Below are positions 9,390-20,144 of a DNA stretch of 53,278 nt, piece by piece. How positions within the stretch are numbered: the stretch's first letter is position 1; every line of letters begins with the position of its first letter. The notes under the pieces are model-generated. The model made no database searches, was not told the origin of the DNA, and was given only the letters and a program-made list of their open reading frames with translations. Source of the stretch: an uncultured Alphaproteobacteria bacterium. GTDB taxonomy: Bacteria; Pseudomonadota; Alphaproteobacteria; Pelagibacterales; Pelagibacteraceae. The DNA lies in contig CAIQAD010000046.1 in the NCBI GenBank assembly GCA_903869725.1, positions 1 to 53,278 of the forward strand. The letters are read 5' to 3'. The position numbers and the translations under genes are program-made.

Positions 9390-12300
9390 CTATCCAGTTT
9401 TACACTCAAATCCTGCTGAATTTAGAACGTTTATTACAGAACTATTAACTAATTTATTCTCTTTAAGATCAATTATGTAATTTTTTCCTTGAAGGGAATA
9501 TTTAATTTCGACTTTTGTTTCACCTTTATCTTTTAATAAAGATTTTAATTCATCAATTTTTTTAAGATCTTTAATAAGTATCTGCGTTTTGAAAACTTTG
9601 GCCTCTTTAATAGAATTAATCTCGGTTAATTTCCTTACTGTTAGTCGAGAAGTTCCATTTGTCATAGTCTCTTTTACAACATTAATTAAAAAGGAATTTC
9701 CTGCGATAAGATAGCTTCGATTGGCAATTAAAATTTCAGAAAATATAAATAGCTCATACATTCTGCTCAAGTCGCTTAATTTAATAATACCAAATGGCTG
9801 ACCTTTTGAAGTTTTCTTTTCCTGCAATGCCATTAAGGTTCCTGATAAAACAAACTCTTTACCATTTAAATTATTTTCTGAAATTTCTACATAATTAATA
9901 ACGTTATAAGTTTTTAAAACTTTTGAATAGTTAAGTAATGGATGTTCGCTCATAAAAAATCCTATAGATTCAAATTCATTATTCATTTTTTCATTTTGAT
10001 TCCAGTTCAATTGAGCGTCTTTTTTAAAAGGAATTACAACTTCGTCTGTATTGTTAGAAAATAAATTATTTTGAAGTAAATTAGATTCTTTATAATTTTT
10101 AGATATTTTTATAATTTCAGGAACGTTATCAAATAAAAGTTTTCTATTTTTATTTAAACAATCAAAAGCTCCTGATTTGATTAATCCTTCTAATTGAAGT
10201 TTATTGATTAGTTTTGAATCAATTCTTGAAATAAAATTTTCTAACGATTTAAATTGTCCATTTTTTTCTCTTTCTTTCACAATTTCTTTTACAGAAACAT
10301 AACCTACAGCTTTAATTCCTGAAAGAGCATAATAAATTTTATTATCATTAACTATAAAGTCTGCATAAGATGAATTTATTGAGGGTAAAACAACTTCGAT
10401 ATTTAATCGTTTTAATTCTTGATAAAACTCATTTAATTTATCTGTATTAGCCAAATCTAAATTCATAGATTCTGCTAGAAAATAAGCAGGAAAATATGTT
10501 TTCAAATATGCTGTTTGATAAGCAATCAAAGCATAAGCAGCAGCATGGCTTTTATTGAAACCGTATTGAGCAAACTTTTCTACTAACTGAAATATATAAA
10601 CAGCTTGGTCTTTTGGAATTCCATTTTTAACAGCTCCTTCTATAAAATCTTTTTTCTGTCTTTCCATTTCAGCAGATTTCTTTTTACCCATGGCTTTTCT
10701 CAAAATGTCAGCTTTACCAGCAGAAAAACCAGAGAGTGCTTGGGCTATTTGCATGACCTGCTCTTGATAAATAATAACTCCATAAGTCTCTTTTAATATG
10801 TGTTCAATTTTTGGATGAAGGTAGTCAGGTTTTTCAATGCCGTGTTTACAATTATTATATTTAGAAATATTTTGCATTGGGCCAGGTCTAAACAATGCAA
10901 CGAGTGCTATGATATCTTCAAATTTATTAGGTTTCATTTGTTTTAGTACTTCGCGCATTCCAGCACTTTCCAACTGAAATACCCCCATACTTTCACCTGA
11001 TGTAAGAAGATCAAAAACCTTAGTATCATCCATTGGAATTTTTTCTAAATCCAAAGAGATATTATTTTTTTTTAAAGAATTAATTGTTTTTTTAATAACT
11101 GTTAAAGTTTTAAGTCCTAAGAAATCAAATTTTACTAAGCCTGCGTTTTCAGACCACTTCATATCAAACTGGGTTACCGGAATATTATTTTCTCCATTTA
11201 AATCTTTGTACAAAGGAGCTAATTCTTCAATATTTCTATCTGCAATAACAATTCCAGCAGCATGGGTTGCTGTATTTCTGTAAAGACCTTCTAATTTAAT
11301 AGCTAGTTTTACAAGTTTATCAATTTTTGGATCTTGTTTTTGAGCTTCTTGAATCCTTGGTTCGATCGCAACTAATTCCTGCAACGACATAGGATGCGAA
11401 GGATCAAACGGGATCATTTTAGAAAGACCGTCTACAACTATATAAGGAAGACCTATTACTCTTCCTATATCCCTTAAAGCCATTCTGGCTTGAAGTTTTC
11501 CAAATGTTATAATTTGAGCAACGCCACCTTTGTATTTATTTTTTACATATTCAATAACTTTATCTCTGTCTTCTTGACAGAAATCGATATCAAAGTCTGG
11601 GATAGAAATACGATCAGGATTTAAAAATCTTTCAAAAATTAATCCAAATTTAATGGGATCAAGTTCGGTTATAAATAAACACCAAGCAACTAATGATCCA
11701 GCTCCAGATCCTCTCCCTGGTCCAACTGGGATATTGTTTTTTTTAGCCCACAAAATATAATCAGAAACAATTAAAAAATATCCAGAGAATTTCATCTGAT
11801 TAATCATTTTGATTTCATAACTAAGTCTTTCAAAATATATTTTTTTTAATTCATCAATTTTTGATTTATCTGAAATATTTTTTAGAACAAATTCATCTAA
11901 TCTTATATTCAAGCCAGCAATTGCAAGCTTTTCTAAAGTTTGCTCAATTGTCTCTGAAGACTTGCCGTCAGCAGCAATAAAGTTTGGCAAAAGAGGTTTG
12001 TTAGGTAAAGGTCTGTAAGTGCACAAATATCTTAAATTATTGTTATTTTCTAACGCAGATGGAATATCTTTAAAAAGCTCAATCATTTCAGCGTTAGATT
12101 TTAGGTAATGTTGATCTGTGTAACTTATTCGATTTTTGTCATCCACGTATGATTTTTGTCCTATGCAAATGTAAGCATCATGCGCTTCAAACATATCTTG
12201 ATTAATATAAAAAACTTCATGAGTTGCAATTAGAGGAATATTTAAATTCTTACTTGAGTTTAACAAATAGTTTTCAATTTTACTTTCATTAACATCGCCA

Positions 12301-12815
12301 TGACGTTGAATTTCATAAAAAAAATTATCTTTGAAAACGGATTTAATATTTTTTACAAATTCATCAAAAATACTATCTTGGTTAGCTAAAATAAGTTTAG
12401 AACATAATGAATAATTTCCACCGAATAAAATAATCAAACCCTCTGAAAAGTTTATTAAATCTTCTAATAAAACATGCGGATCTTCAGTTGTTGTGTTTTC
12501 TAAATATGATTTCGAAGAAAGCTTAAGTAATTTTTTATAACCAATTTCATTTTTAGCTATTAAAGTAATTTTGCCAATAATATTTTTAACTTTGATGTTC
12601 AGTTGAGTTCCAATAATTGGGTGTACACCAACTTTTGATAATTCTTCCGAAAACTCTAAAGCTCCACCTAAATTTAGAGTATCGCACACACCAAGCGCAT
12701 AAAATTTTTGAAGTTTAGAATACTTAGCAAGCTCTTCAATTTTAACTGCTCCTTCGCAAATAGAATATTGCGTGTGAATTTTAATATGATTAAATTGTAT
12801 ATTATCTAGACTCAT
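9390..12815 (-). CDS. dnaE: DNA polymerase III subunit alpha
   Basis: 1141 aa; IPVGPGRGSGAGSLVAWCL, IPDFDIDFCQEDRDKVIEYV, YQEQVMQIAQALSGFS, GFNKSHAAAYALIAYQTAYLK. Confidence 0.97.
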   Translation of the reverse strand: MSLDNIQFNHIKIHTQYSICEGAVKIEELAKYSKLQKFYALGVCDTLNLGGALEFSEELSKVGVHPIIGTQLNIKVKNIIGKITLIAKNEIGYKKLLKLSSKSYLENTTTEDPHVLLEDLINFSEGLIILFGGNYSLCSKLILANQDSIFDEFVKNIKSVFKDNFFYEIQRHGDVNESKIENYLLNSSKNLNIPLIATHEVFYINQDMFEAHDAYICIGQKSYVDDKNRISYTDQHYLKSNAEMIELFKDIPSALENNNNLRYLCTYRPLPNKPLLPNFIAADGKSSETIEQTLEKLAIAGLNIRLDEFVLKNISDKSKIDELKKIYFERLSYEIKMINQMKFSGYFLIVSDYILWAKKNNIPVGPGRGSGAGSLVAWCLFITELDPIKFGLIFERFLNPDRISIPDFDIDFCQEDRDKVIEYVKNKYKGGVAQIITFGKLQARMALRDIGRVIGLPYIVVDGLSKMIPFDPSHPMSLQELVAIEPRIQEAQKQDPKIDKLVKLAIKLEGLYRNTATHAAGIVIADRNIEELAPLYKDLNGENNIPVTQFDMKWSENAGLVKFDFLGLKTLTVIKKTINSLKKNNISLDLEKIPMDDTKVFDLLTSGESMGVFQLESAGMREVLKQMKPNKFEDIIALVALFRPGPMQNISKYNNCKHGIEKPDYLHPKIEHILKETYGVIIYQEQVMQIAQALSGFSAGKADILRKAMGKKKSAEMERQKKDFIEGAVKNGIPKDQAVYIFQLVEKFAQYGFNKSHAAAYALIAYQTAYLKTYFPAYFLAESMNLDLANTDKLNEFYQELKRLNIEVVLPSINSSYADFIVNDNKIYYALSGIKAVGYVSVKEIVKEREKNGQFKSLENFISRIDSKLINKLQLEGLIKSGAFDCLNKNRKLLFDNVPEIIKISKNYKESNLLQNNLFSNNTDEVVIPFKKDAQLNWNQNEKMNNEFESIGFFMSEHPLLNYSKVLKTYNVINYVEISENNLNGKEFVLSGTLMALQEKKTSKGQPFGIIKLSDLSRMYELFIFSEILIANRSYLIAGNSFLINVVKETMTNGTSRLTVRKLTEINSIKEAKVFKTQILIKDLKKIDELKSLLKDKGETKVEIKYSLQGKNYIIDLKENKLVNSSVINVLNSAGFECKTG

Positions 12816-12817
12816 TT

Positions 12818-13498
12818 TTAATTCAAAATTTTAACATTAGAATTTTGAATAGCTAATTGGATATCAGATTTTTTTGCTAATTCTCTATTGTGAGTTGCAA
12901 AAATGATCAATCTATCCTTAGATTTTATATTAAGCAAAATATTAAAAACTTCATCAGCTGTTTTGTGATCTAAATTACCAGTTGGTTCATCTGCTAATAT
13001 TAAGTTTGGCTCATTAATTAGTGCTCTTGCTATCGCAACTCTTTGTTGTTCTCCACCTGATAATTCTGTTGGATAATGATTCAGTCTGTTAGCTAAACTT
13101 AAATCAGAAAGTAATTTTTTAGCTTTTATATAAGCACTATTTTTATCGATATTATTAATTAAAGCTGGAAGTGTAACGTTATCAATCGCAGTTAAATCTG
13201 AAATTAAATTATTAAATTGATATACAATTGAAATCTTATTTCTACGGTATAGCGTTTTTGAGTTCTCATTAATTTTAAATAGATCTTCATTATTTAAAAA
13301 TAATTGACCCTGATCAGCTTTTTCAAGCAATGCTAAAATGTGAAGTAATGTAGATTTACCAGAACCAGAAGGGCCTACGATAGATACTAAATTATTTTTA
13401 TCTAAAGCAATATTAATTCCATCGAATATTAAAATATCTTTGTTTGCATCATGATAGCTCTTCTTCAAGTTTGAAATTTTTAAAAAACTATTAGTCAT
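12818..13498 (-). CDS. lolD: lipoprotein-releasing ABC transporter ATP-binding protein
   Basis: Walker A GPSGSGKST, signature LSGGEQQRVAIARAL, ADEPTGNLD; adjacent to lolC/E permease. Confidence 0.92.
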   Translation of the reverse strand: MTNSFLKISNLKKSYHDANKDILIFDGINIALDKNNLVSIVGPSGSGKSTLLHILALLEKADQGQLFLNNEDLFKINENSKTLYRRNKISIVYQFNNLISDLTAIDNVTLPALINNIDKNSAYIKAKKLLSDLSLANRLNHYPTELSGGEQQRVAIARALINEPNLILADEPTGNLDHKTADEVFNILLNIKSKDRLIIFATHNRELAKKSDIQLAIQNSNVKILN

Positions 13499-14723
13499 GT
13501 TTTAATCCTCGTATTGGATTTAATTTAGATGCAGTAATTGCAGGATATAGACTTGCTAAAAAAGTAATTAAAATTGAAAAAGAAGAAATTATTAAAATAA
13601 GCTTATAATCAATTAAAGATGGTAACTTAGTTAAAAAATAAATTTCTGGTGGAAAAATCTGTACGTGAAATAGCTTACTAAAAAATAGTCTGATATTTTC
13701 AATATAATGAGCAAATACAATTCCAAGAATTACTCCAAAAATAGTTCCAATCACTCCTATAAAAGAACCAATTATGAAAAATATTTTAGCAATAGAAAAT
13801 TTAGAAAATCCAAGAGTATTAAAAATTGCAACATCTTTAGTTTTATTTTTAACCAAAATTGTCATGCCAGAGATAATATTAAAAGCAGCAACAATAATAA
13901 TTAATGTTAAAATAATAAACATTACATTGCGTTCAACAAGTAACGCGTCAAAAAAAGTCTGATTATTATCAATCCAAGTAGTAAAAAAGTAATTTTGAAA
14001 ATTATTTTCAAGCTCTTTTTTGTAAATATCAGCTTTGCTAAAGTCTTTAAGTTTAATATCAACAGCTAGAAAATCTTTTTTTTTATTTACAAAATTAAAC
14101 GCATCATCAAATGTAATAAATGCGTAGTTATAATCTAACTCAGAAACTCCGCTATTAAATGTGCCTGCTATCTTAAAATTAGATTGTTGAGGAATGTTTC
14201 CAAATGGAGTGGAAACGTTGTTAGATGATAAAATATTAAGCACTTCATTAGGCTGTAAACCGTATTTATTTGATAAAGATTGACCTACAATAATAGATCC
14301 ATTTTTAAAATTATTAAGTCCTAATATGTTCTTTGCAAAATCCTCTTTAGATAAATCCTCTTTACTAATTCCAACCACTAAAATTCCCGTATTTCTACCA
14401 TGAGTAACTAGCAATCCCTGTGATGAGATAGTTTTTTTAATACTCTTTAACTCTAATTTATGATCAACAAAATATTGATTAATTTTTGAAACATTTACAT
14501 CATCTTTAGTGTAGGATTTTACAGTAATATGAGAATTAAATTTAAGTAATTTATCAAATAACTCAGCTCTAAAGCCATTCATTACTGACATCACAATAAT
14601 TAGTGTTGCAACTCCAATCGCTATTCCAAGAAATGAAAATAAAGAAATAATTTTAAGAAAACTGTCTTTTTTCTTAGACGAAATATAATTCTTAATAATT
14701 AAGAGTTCAGCTGATGATATCAA
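13491..14723 (-). CDS. lolC: lipoprotein-releasing ABC transporter permease (LolC/LolE family)
   Basis: Four-TM MacB/FtsX-like permease; N-terminal IGVATLIIVMSVMNGFRAEL LolC/E motif. Confidence 0.92.
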   Translation of the reverse strand: MISSAELLIIKNYISSKKKDSFLKIISLFSFLGIAIGVATLIIVMSVMNGFRAELFDKLLKFNSHITVKSYTKDDVNVSKINQYFVDHKLELKSIKKTISSQGLLVTHGRNTGILVVGISKEDLSKEDFAKNILGLNNFKNGSIIVGQSLSNKYGLQPNEVLNILSSNNVSTPFGNIPQQSNFKIAGTFNSGVSELDYNYAFITFDDAFNFVNKKKDFLAVDIKLKDFSKADIYKKELENNFQNYFFTTWIDNNQTFFDALLVERNVMFIILTLIIIVAAFNIISGMTILVKNKTKDVAIFNTLGFSKFSIAKIFFIIGSFIGVIGTIFGVILGIVFAHYIENIRLFFSKLFHVQIFPPEIYFLTKLPSLIDYKLILIISSFSILITFLASLYPAITASKLNPIRGLKHD

Positions 14724-14724
14724 T

Positions 14725-16047
14725 TTAACCTTTTAATTTTTTAATTTTAATTATTATTTCAGAGACTGATAAATTTTCAGTAATTCCATTCAGTTCTTTA
14801 AATTCAAATTGATCATCTACACTTTTCGATCCGATAATAATTTGAAATGGCACTCCAATAAGTTCAAAATTTTTAAACTTGCTTGCTGGACTTTCTTCAG
14901 TGTCATCTAAAATAACATCAATTCCATTTGCTTTTAATTCATTATAAATTTTTTTTCCTTTATCTAATGACTTAGGGTCTGATTTATTATTTAAAGGAAT
15001 AATCGCAACTTCAAATGGCGCAATGGCAAGTGGCCATTTCATAATATTATTATTGTATTTTGCCTCAATTACAGCAGCAACTAGCCTTGAAACTCCAATG
15101 CCATAAGACCCCATTTGCGAATTAATATTTTTACCATCTTTTCCAAGAATGTTAGCTTTTAAAGGTTTTGAATATTTGTCTCCAAAGTAAAAAATATGGC
15201 CTACTTCAATTCCTTTAGTAACAACTTGATCAGATTTTTTAACTTTAGACTCAAATTCATCTTTTGAATATTTTTCATCTGTTGCACTGTAAAATTTTGA
15301 GTAATCTGCAACCATAGCATTAATAGAGGTTTCGCTATCATCATATTTTTCAATGTTAATATCTAATAAAGCCTTATCCAGATAAACCTGACTTTCTCCA
15401 CTATCGGTTAAAATAATAAATTCATGAGAAGAATCTCCTCCTATTGGACCAGAACTTGCTTTTAATGGAAGAGCTTTTAATTCAAGGCGATGAAACGTTC
15501 TAAGATATGCTAGAAACATTTTGTTATAAGACTTAATTGCATCTTCTTTTGTTAAATCAAAAGAGTAGGCATCTTTCATTAAAAACTCCCTACATCGCAT
15601 AACTCCAAATCTTGGTCTAATTTCATCTCTAAATTTCCATTGAACATGGTACAAAATTAATGGCAAAGATTTATAGGACTTAACGTTATCTCTGAATATT
15701 TCAGTAATTAATTCTTCATTAGTTGGCCCATACAAAAGCTCCCTGCCTTGTCTGTCTTTAATTCTAAGCATTTCTTCGCCATAATCATTATAACGACCAC
15801 TTTCTTTCCAAATATCAGCAGACTGAATAGTTGGCATTAGCATCTCTTGTGCACCAATTTTATCTTGCTCTTCGCAAACAATTTTTGTTATTTTTTTTAA
15901 AATTTTTAAACCTAATGGCAGCCAAGAATAAATACCTGCGGTACTTTGACGGATCATGCCTGATTTTAGCATTAATTGATGTGATTTTAATTTAGCGTCG
16001 GCAGAAACATCTCTTAATACTGGAAAAAATAATTTTGAAATAAACAT
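14725..16047 (-). CDS. proS: proline--tRNA ligase (short alphaproteobacterial type)
   Basis: SKLFFPVLRDVSADAKLKSHQLMLKSGMIRQSTAGIYSWLPLGLKILKKI; GPTNEELIT; FRDEIRPRFGVMRCREFLMKDAYSFD. Confidence 0.95.
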   Translation of the reverse strand: MFISKLFFPVLRDVSADAKLKSHQLMLKSGMIRQSTAGIYSWLPLGLKILKKITKIVCEEQDKIGAQEMLMPTIQSADIWKESGRYNDYGEEMLRIKDRQGRELLYGPTNEELITEIFRDNVKSYKSLPLILYHVQWKFRDEIRPRFGVMRCREFLMKDAYSFDLTKEDAIKSYNKMFLAYLRTFHRLELKALPLKASSGPIGGDSSHEFIILTDSGESQVYLDKALLDINIEKYDDSETSINAMVADYSKFYSATDEKYSKDEFESKVKKSDQVVTKGIEVGHIFYFGDKYSKPLKANILGKDGKNINSQMGSYGIGVSRLVAAVIEAKYNNNIMKWPLAIAPFEVAIIPLNNKSDPKSLDKGKKIYNELKANGIDVILDDTEESPASKFKNFELIGVPFQIIIGSKSVDDQFEFKELNGITENLSVSEIIIKIKKLKG

Positions 16048-16295
16048 TAAATAATCTTTCTTAAGCTAATTATATCAAATTTAGTCAATAAAAATAATAT
16101 AGTAAAAACAATTGTAGTAATTAGTGTTGTTATTAAAACTTTTTTCCTCATTTTAGATTTAATGGGAGCTCCTGGGTCAGTACCTTTTTGAAATTTATTA
16201 TCTTCTAACTGATTTCTTACACCCCATGGCAAGACCATAAATAATATAATCATCCATAAATTTACAAATACAACAATAGAACCAATAAGCGACAT
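16047..16295 (-). CDS. DUF1467 family small membrane protein
   Basis: 82 aa, two TM segments, WGVRNQLEDN...GTDPGAP motif, between proS and rnj as in other alphaproteobacteria. Confidence 0.8.
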   Translation of the reverse strand: MSLIGSIVVFVNLWMIILFMVLPWGVRNQLEDNKFQKGTDPGAPIKSKMRKKVLITTLITTIVFTILFLLTKFDIISLRKII

Positions 16296-16296
16296 A

Positions 16297-17967
16297 TCAC
16301 AGTCTTATTAAATTAACGTTTACCAAAGGTTTCTTACCTGATTTGTCAGTGATAACTTTTCTTGAATTTATTCTTAATGTCTCTATTAAATTTTTTTCTT
16401 GTTTTGCATTATTTAAAGAAAAAGCTTTACATGTTTTAAGAACGGTATCTTCAATGTCGTATTCAATTTCATCCATATCAGCATCTTCAAGCGGTATTCC
16501 CTGTAAAGTTATAATTGGAGAATTATGAATTTTTCCATTTTTATTAATCAGGACTGAAATTTCCATATAACCATTTGAGGCCATATTTCTTCTCTCCTTC
16601 AATACGTAAGAATCTTGATGAATTAAAACTTTTCCATCTAAATAAACTCTACCCCATGTTACCTTATCAATAACTTTAGGCTCGTTTGGATATAATCTTA
16701 ACACATCTCCATTCTCAACTTGCGTTGGAAATTCTACACCCATTTCTTTTGCAAAATTAATATGCTCTGCAAGATGACGATTTTCACCATGGACTGGCAC
16801 AGCAATTTTTGGTCTTACCCATTGGTACATCTTTTTAAGGTCGTCACGTGAAGGATGGCCTGAAACATGAATTAATGCGTTCTCTTCTGAAAGCACATTA
16901 ATTTTACTCTTAGAAAATTTATTAAAAAGACTAAACAATTTTTTTTCATTGCCAGGAATAATACGAGCAGAAAATAAAACATTATCATTTTCTTCCAAAT
17001 GAACATCAGGATGTGTTCCGCTTGCAATTCTACTTAATGCAGCTCTTTGTTCACCTTGACTACCGGTGCATAAATATACAATTTTGTTTTTCGGAATTTT
17101 TTTAGCATCTCGAACATCAATCGGAGGTTTGATATTTTGTAAATAACCACATTGACGGGCCAGATCATAAATTCTACCCATTGATCTTCCAACTAAAGAA
17201 ACGACACGGCCAGCTTTTTCTGCAGCTTTAAAAATAGATTCCATACGAGCTACGTTTGATGCAAATGCAGTAATAACAACTCTATTTTTCATTTTCTCAA
17301 AAACAGTTATCAAATTATCTCTAACTTCACTTTCTGATCCGGTACTACCAAGATTAAATATATTGGTTGAATCGCAAATCATCGCCAATACACCTTTTTT
17401 TCCAATTTCGATTAATTTTTTTTGATCTATTGGATTTCCAATCAAAGGATTTTCATCAATTTTCCAATCGGCGGTATGCATAACAGTTCCAACGGGTGTA
17501 TGGATAGCAAGTCCGTTTGGTTCTAAAATGGAATGAGTTAAAGTAATATATTCAACTTTAAAATCTTCAAGTGTAACAGTGCTGTTAAGTTCAATTACTT
17601 TTAAATAACTTCCAATATTAATTTTTTTTTCTTTGAATTTTTCTCTAACAATACTTGCTGTAAAAGGTGTTGCGTAAATTGGGCATTTAAGCATTGGCCA
17701 TAAATGTGCAATGGCACCTACATGATCTTCATGGGCGTGTGTTAATAAAATTCCAAGTAAATTCTCACTTTGCTCAACAATAAAATCAGGATTTGGAAGA
17801 ATAACTTCAATTCCTGGCGCATTCTCTTCTGAAAAAGTAACACCAATATCAACGATGATCCACTTATAATCGCGGTGTTTACCATAGCCATATAAATTGA
17901 GATTCATTCCAATCTCGCCTGCTCCACCTAAAGAGCAGAATACAAGTTCTTGATTGCCTTTAATCAT
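16297..17967 (-). CDS. rnj: ribonuclease J
   Basis: Metallo-beta-lactamase/beta-CASP: LLTHAHEDHVGAI, MICDSTN, STGSESEVRDNL, HVSGHPSRDDLKKMYQWVRPKIAVPVHGE. Confidence 0.95.
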   Translation of the reverse strand: MIKGNQELVFCSLGGAGEIGMNLNLYGYGKHRDYKWIIVDIGVTFSEENAPGIEVILPNPDFIVEQSENLLGILLTHAHEDHVGAIAHLWPMLKCPIYATPFTASIVREKFKEKKINIGSYLKVIELNSTVTLEDFKVEYITLTHSILEPNGLAIHTPVGTVMHTADWKIDENPLIGNPIDQKKLIEIGKKGVLAMICDSTNIFNLGSTGSESEVRDNLITVFEKMKNRVVITAFASNVARMESIFKAAEKAGRVVSLVGRSMGRIYDLARQCGYLQNIKPPIDVRDAKKIPKNKIVYLCTGSQGEQRAALSRIASGTHPDVHLEENDNVLFSARIIPGNEKKLFSLFNKFSKSKINVLSEENALIHVSGHPSRDDLKKMYQWVRPKIAVPVHGENRHLAEHINFAKEMGVEFPTQVENGDVLRLYPNEPKVIDKVTWGRVYLDGKVLIHQDSYVLKERRNMASNGYMEISVLINKNGKIHNSPIITLQGIPLEDADMDEIEYDIEDTVLKTCKAFSLNNAKQEKNLIETLRINSRKVITDKSGKKPLVNVNLIRL

Positions 17968-18725
17968 TTAATATTTTCATAATTTAACTTCAAAATTTCT
18001 ATAATTCCTTTTAACGTTATATCGTGATCAATAATCTTTTTAGGATGCGTAACGGATTTAAAAAAAATATGCGCTAATCCACCTGTAAAAATGATTGTAA
18101 ACTTATTACGAGTTTCTTTATTAATCACTCTAACTAATTCTTTAATTAATCCAATATAGCCCCAAAACATACCATTATTCATAGCGCTTACTGTGTTTTT
18201 TCCTATGTATTTGCTAGTTTTTTTTAATTTAATTAAAGGAAGTTTGGCAGTTGCATATTTTAAAACATTCAAAGATAAATTGATTCCAGGTGTAATCATT
18301 CCACCTAAATAATTATTTTTAACAATTACATCAAATGTGGTTGCTGTACCAAAATCAATTACGATTGAATTTGTTTTAAATAATTTAAAAGCAGCAACAG
18401 AATTTGCAATTCTATCAGAACCTACTTCGTTTGGATTCTTTAATTTAACATTTAATGGAATTTTTACATTTTTATTTTTTATTTCAGTTAAATTAATTTT
18501 TTTTCTATTTAAAATACTTTTTAATACTTCAAAACTTTTAGGAACAACGCTTGATGTTAGAGCTGTTATAGGTTTATATTTTTTAATATAATTATTAATT
18601 TTTGAGATATTTTTAGTTATCTTGTTTGTATCTATAAGTAGTTTTCCAAAATGTTTATTATTTTTTCTATTAAAAATAATAAAATCAGTATTAGTATTTC
18701 CGATATCGATTATTAAGTAATTCAA
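17964..18725 (-). CDS. coaX: type III pantothenate kinase
   Basis: MNYLIIDIGNTNTDF; VGSDRIANSVAA; VIDFGTATTFDVI; GGMITPGINLS. Confidence 0.93.
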   Translation of the reverse strand: MNYLIIDIGNTNTDFIIFNRKNNKHFGKLLIDTNKITKNISKINNYIKKYKPITALTSSVVPKSFEVLKSILNRKKINLTEIKNKNVKIPLNVKLKNPNEVGSDRIANSVAAFKLFKTNSIVIDFGTATTFDVIVKNNYLGGMITPGINLSLNVLKYATAKLPLIKLKKTSKYIGKNTVSAMNNGMFWGYIGLIKELVRVINKETRNKFTIIFTGGLAHIFFKSVTHPKKIIDHDITLKGIIEILKLNYENIK

Positions 18726-18734
18726 TTTAATTTT

Positions 18735-20144
18735 CTATTTAAAATTCAAAGCAACATTATCTGCTATGTTGCTTAGTAACGAAGGTTGAATAAAATAAAA
18801 TAATATAAATATTATTGCTACTGCTAGTGAAAATTTAATTCCTATATTTTCTACTGGATCGTAATTGTCTACAGGCTGATCAAAATAAATAACTTTAATA
18901 ACTCTCAAATAGTAAAATGCAGATATAACGGCGGATATTAATCCAATTACAGCAAGGTAATAAATTTTTTGCTCAATGATACTTGATATTATATAAAATT
19001 TTGCAAAGAACCCAGCTAATGGTGGAATACCTGCTAATGAAAACATTAGCATTGATAATGAAAACGCAACAACCGGGTGATTTTTTGAAAGTCCTGAAAG
19101 ATCTGAGATTTTTTCAAAATATGCACCTTTTCTATGAATGCACATAATGCAAGCAAACGTTCCAATATTCATTAAAACATAAATAAAAACATAAACTAAA
19201 ACTGCGCTTAAAGATTGTTTTGTGCCAACTGCAAGACCCGCAAGAATAAATCCAATGTGTCCAATTGAACTAAATGCCATAAGTCTTTTAATATTATTTT
19301 GACCAATCGCAGCGACAGCACTTAAAATCATTGAAGCAATAGAAATGACAATAATAATAGCTTTCCAATCGGCATAAAAGTTAGCGTATGGAATATGTAA
19401 AAATCTTATCAAAGCCGCTAATGCCGCTATTTTTGGAGCCATAGCAAAAAATGTAGTGACTGAAGTAGGTGATCCTTCATAAACATCTGGCGCCCACATA
19501 TGAAATGGTACCGCTGAAATTTTAAAAGCAATCCCGCACAAAATAAAAACTAAGCCAAATTTTAAAGCGTCACCACTTGTAAGAAAGCTATTTGCAATGA
19601 CATAATAATCTGTTGATCCAGTAAAACCGTAAACTAAAGAACAGCCATACAATAATAAGCCAGAAGATAAAGAGCCTAACACAAAGTATTTAAGTCCAGC
19701 TTCAGATGATTTAACTGATGTAGTGTTGATTGACGCTAAAATATAAAGACATAAAGATTGTAGCTCTAAGCCTAAATAAAAAATAATTAAATTATTTGCG
19801 CTAATCATCGTAAACATTCCGACGACTGAGAATAAAATTAATATTGAATACTCAAAACGAGTAAGTGATTGATTTCTTAAATATTGTGAAGAGATTAAAT
19901 TTGTAAAAATTACAGCTATTAGGACTGTAATTTTCATAAAGTTTGATAACAAATCAACAGAATAAGTATTATTAAAAAAATTTTGATTATCTTTATAATT
20001 AACGCCAATAATTCCAATTAAAATCACCAGTAATACTAAAATAAAATTATTAATTAATTTTTGAGAATTTTTTTTAAACACTCCAAGCATTAACAATCCA
20101 AGAGAACTGATAATTAATGCAAATTCTGGTATAAGTAAGTTCAT
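18735..20144 (-). CDS. nuoN: NADH-quinone oxidoreductase subunit N
   Basis: Multi-TM proton-pumping subunit; end of nuo operon. Confidence 0.95.
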   Translation of the reverse strand: MNLLIPEFALIISSLGLLMLGVFKKNSQKLINNFILVLLVILIGIIGVNYKDNQNFFNNTYSVDLLSNFMKITVLIAVIFTNLISSQYLRNQSLTRFEYSILILFSVVGMFTMISANNLIIFYLGLELQSLCLYILASINTTSVKSSEAGLKYFVLGSLSSGLLLYGCSLVYGFTGSTDYYVIANSFLTSGDALKFGLVFILCGIAFKISAVPFHMWAPDVYEGSPTSVTTFFAMAPKIAALAALIRFLHIPYANFYADWKAIIIVISIASMILSAVAAIGQNNIKRLMAFSSIGHIGFILAGLAVGTKQSLSAVLVYVFIYVLMNIGTFACIMCIHRKGAYFEKISDLSGLSKNHPVVAFSLSMLMFSLAGIPPLAGFFAKFYIISSIIEQKIYYLAVIGLISAVISAFYYLRVIKVIYFDQPVDNYDPVENIGIKFSLAVAIIFILFYFIQPSLLSNIADNVALNFK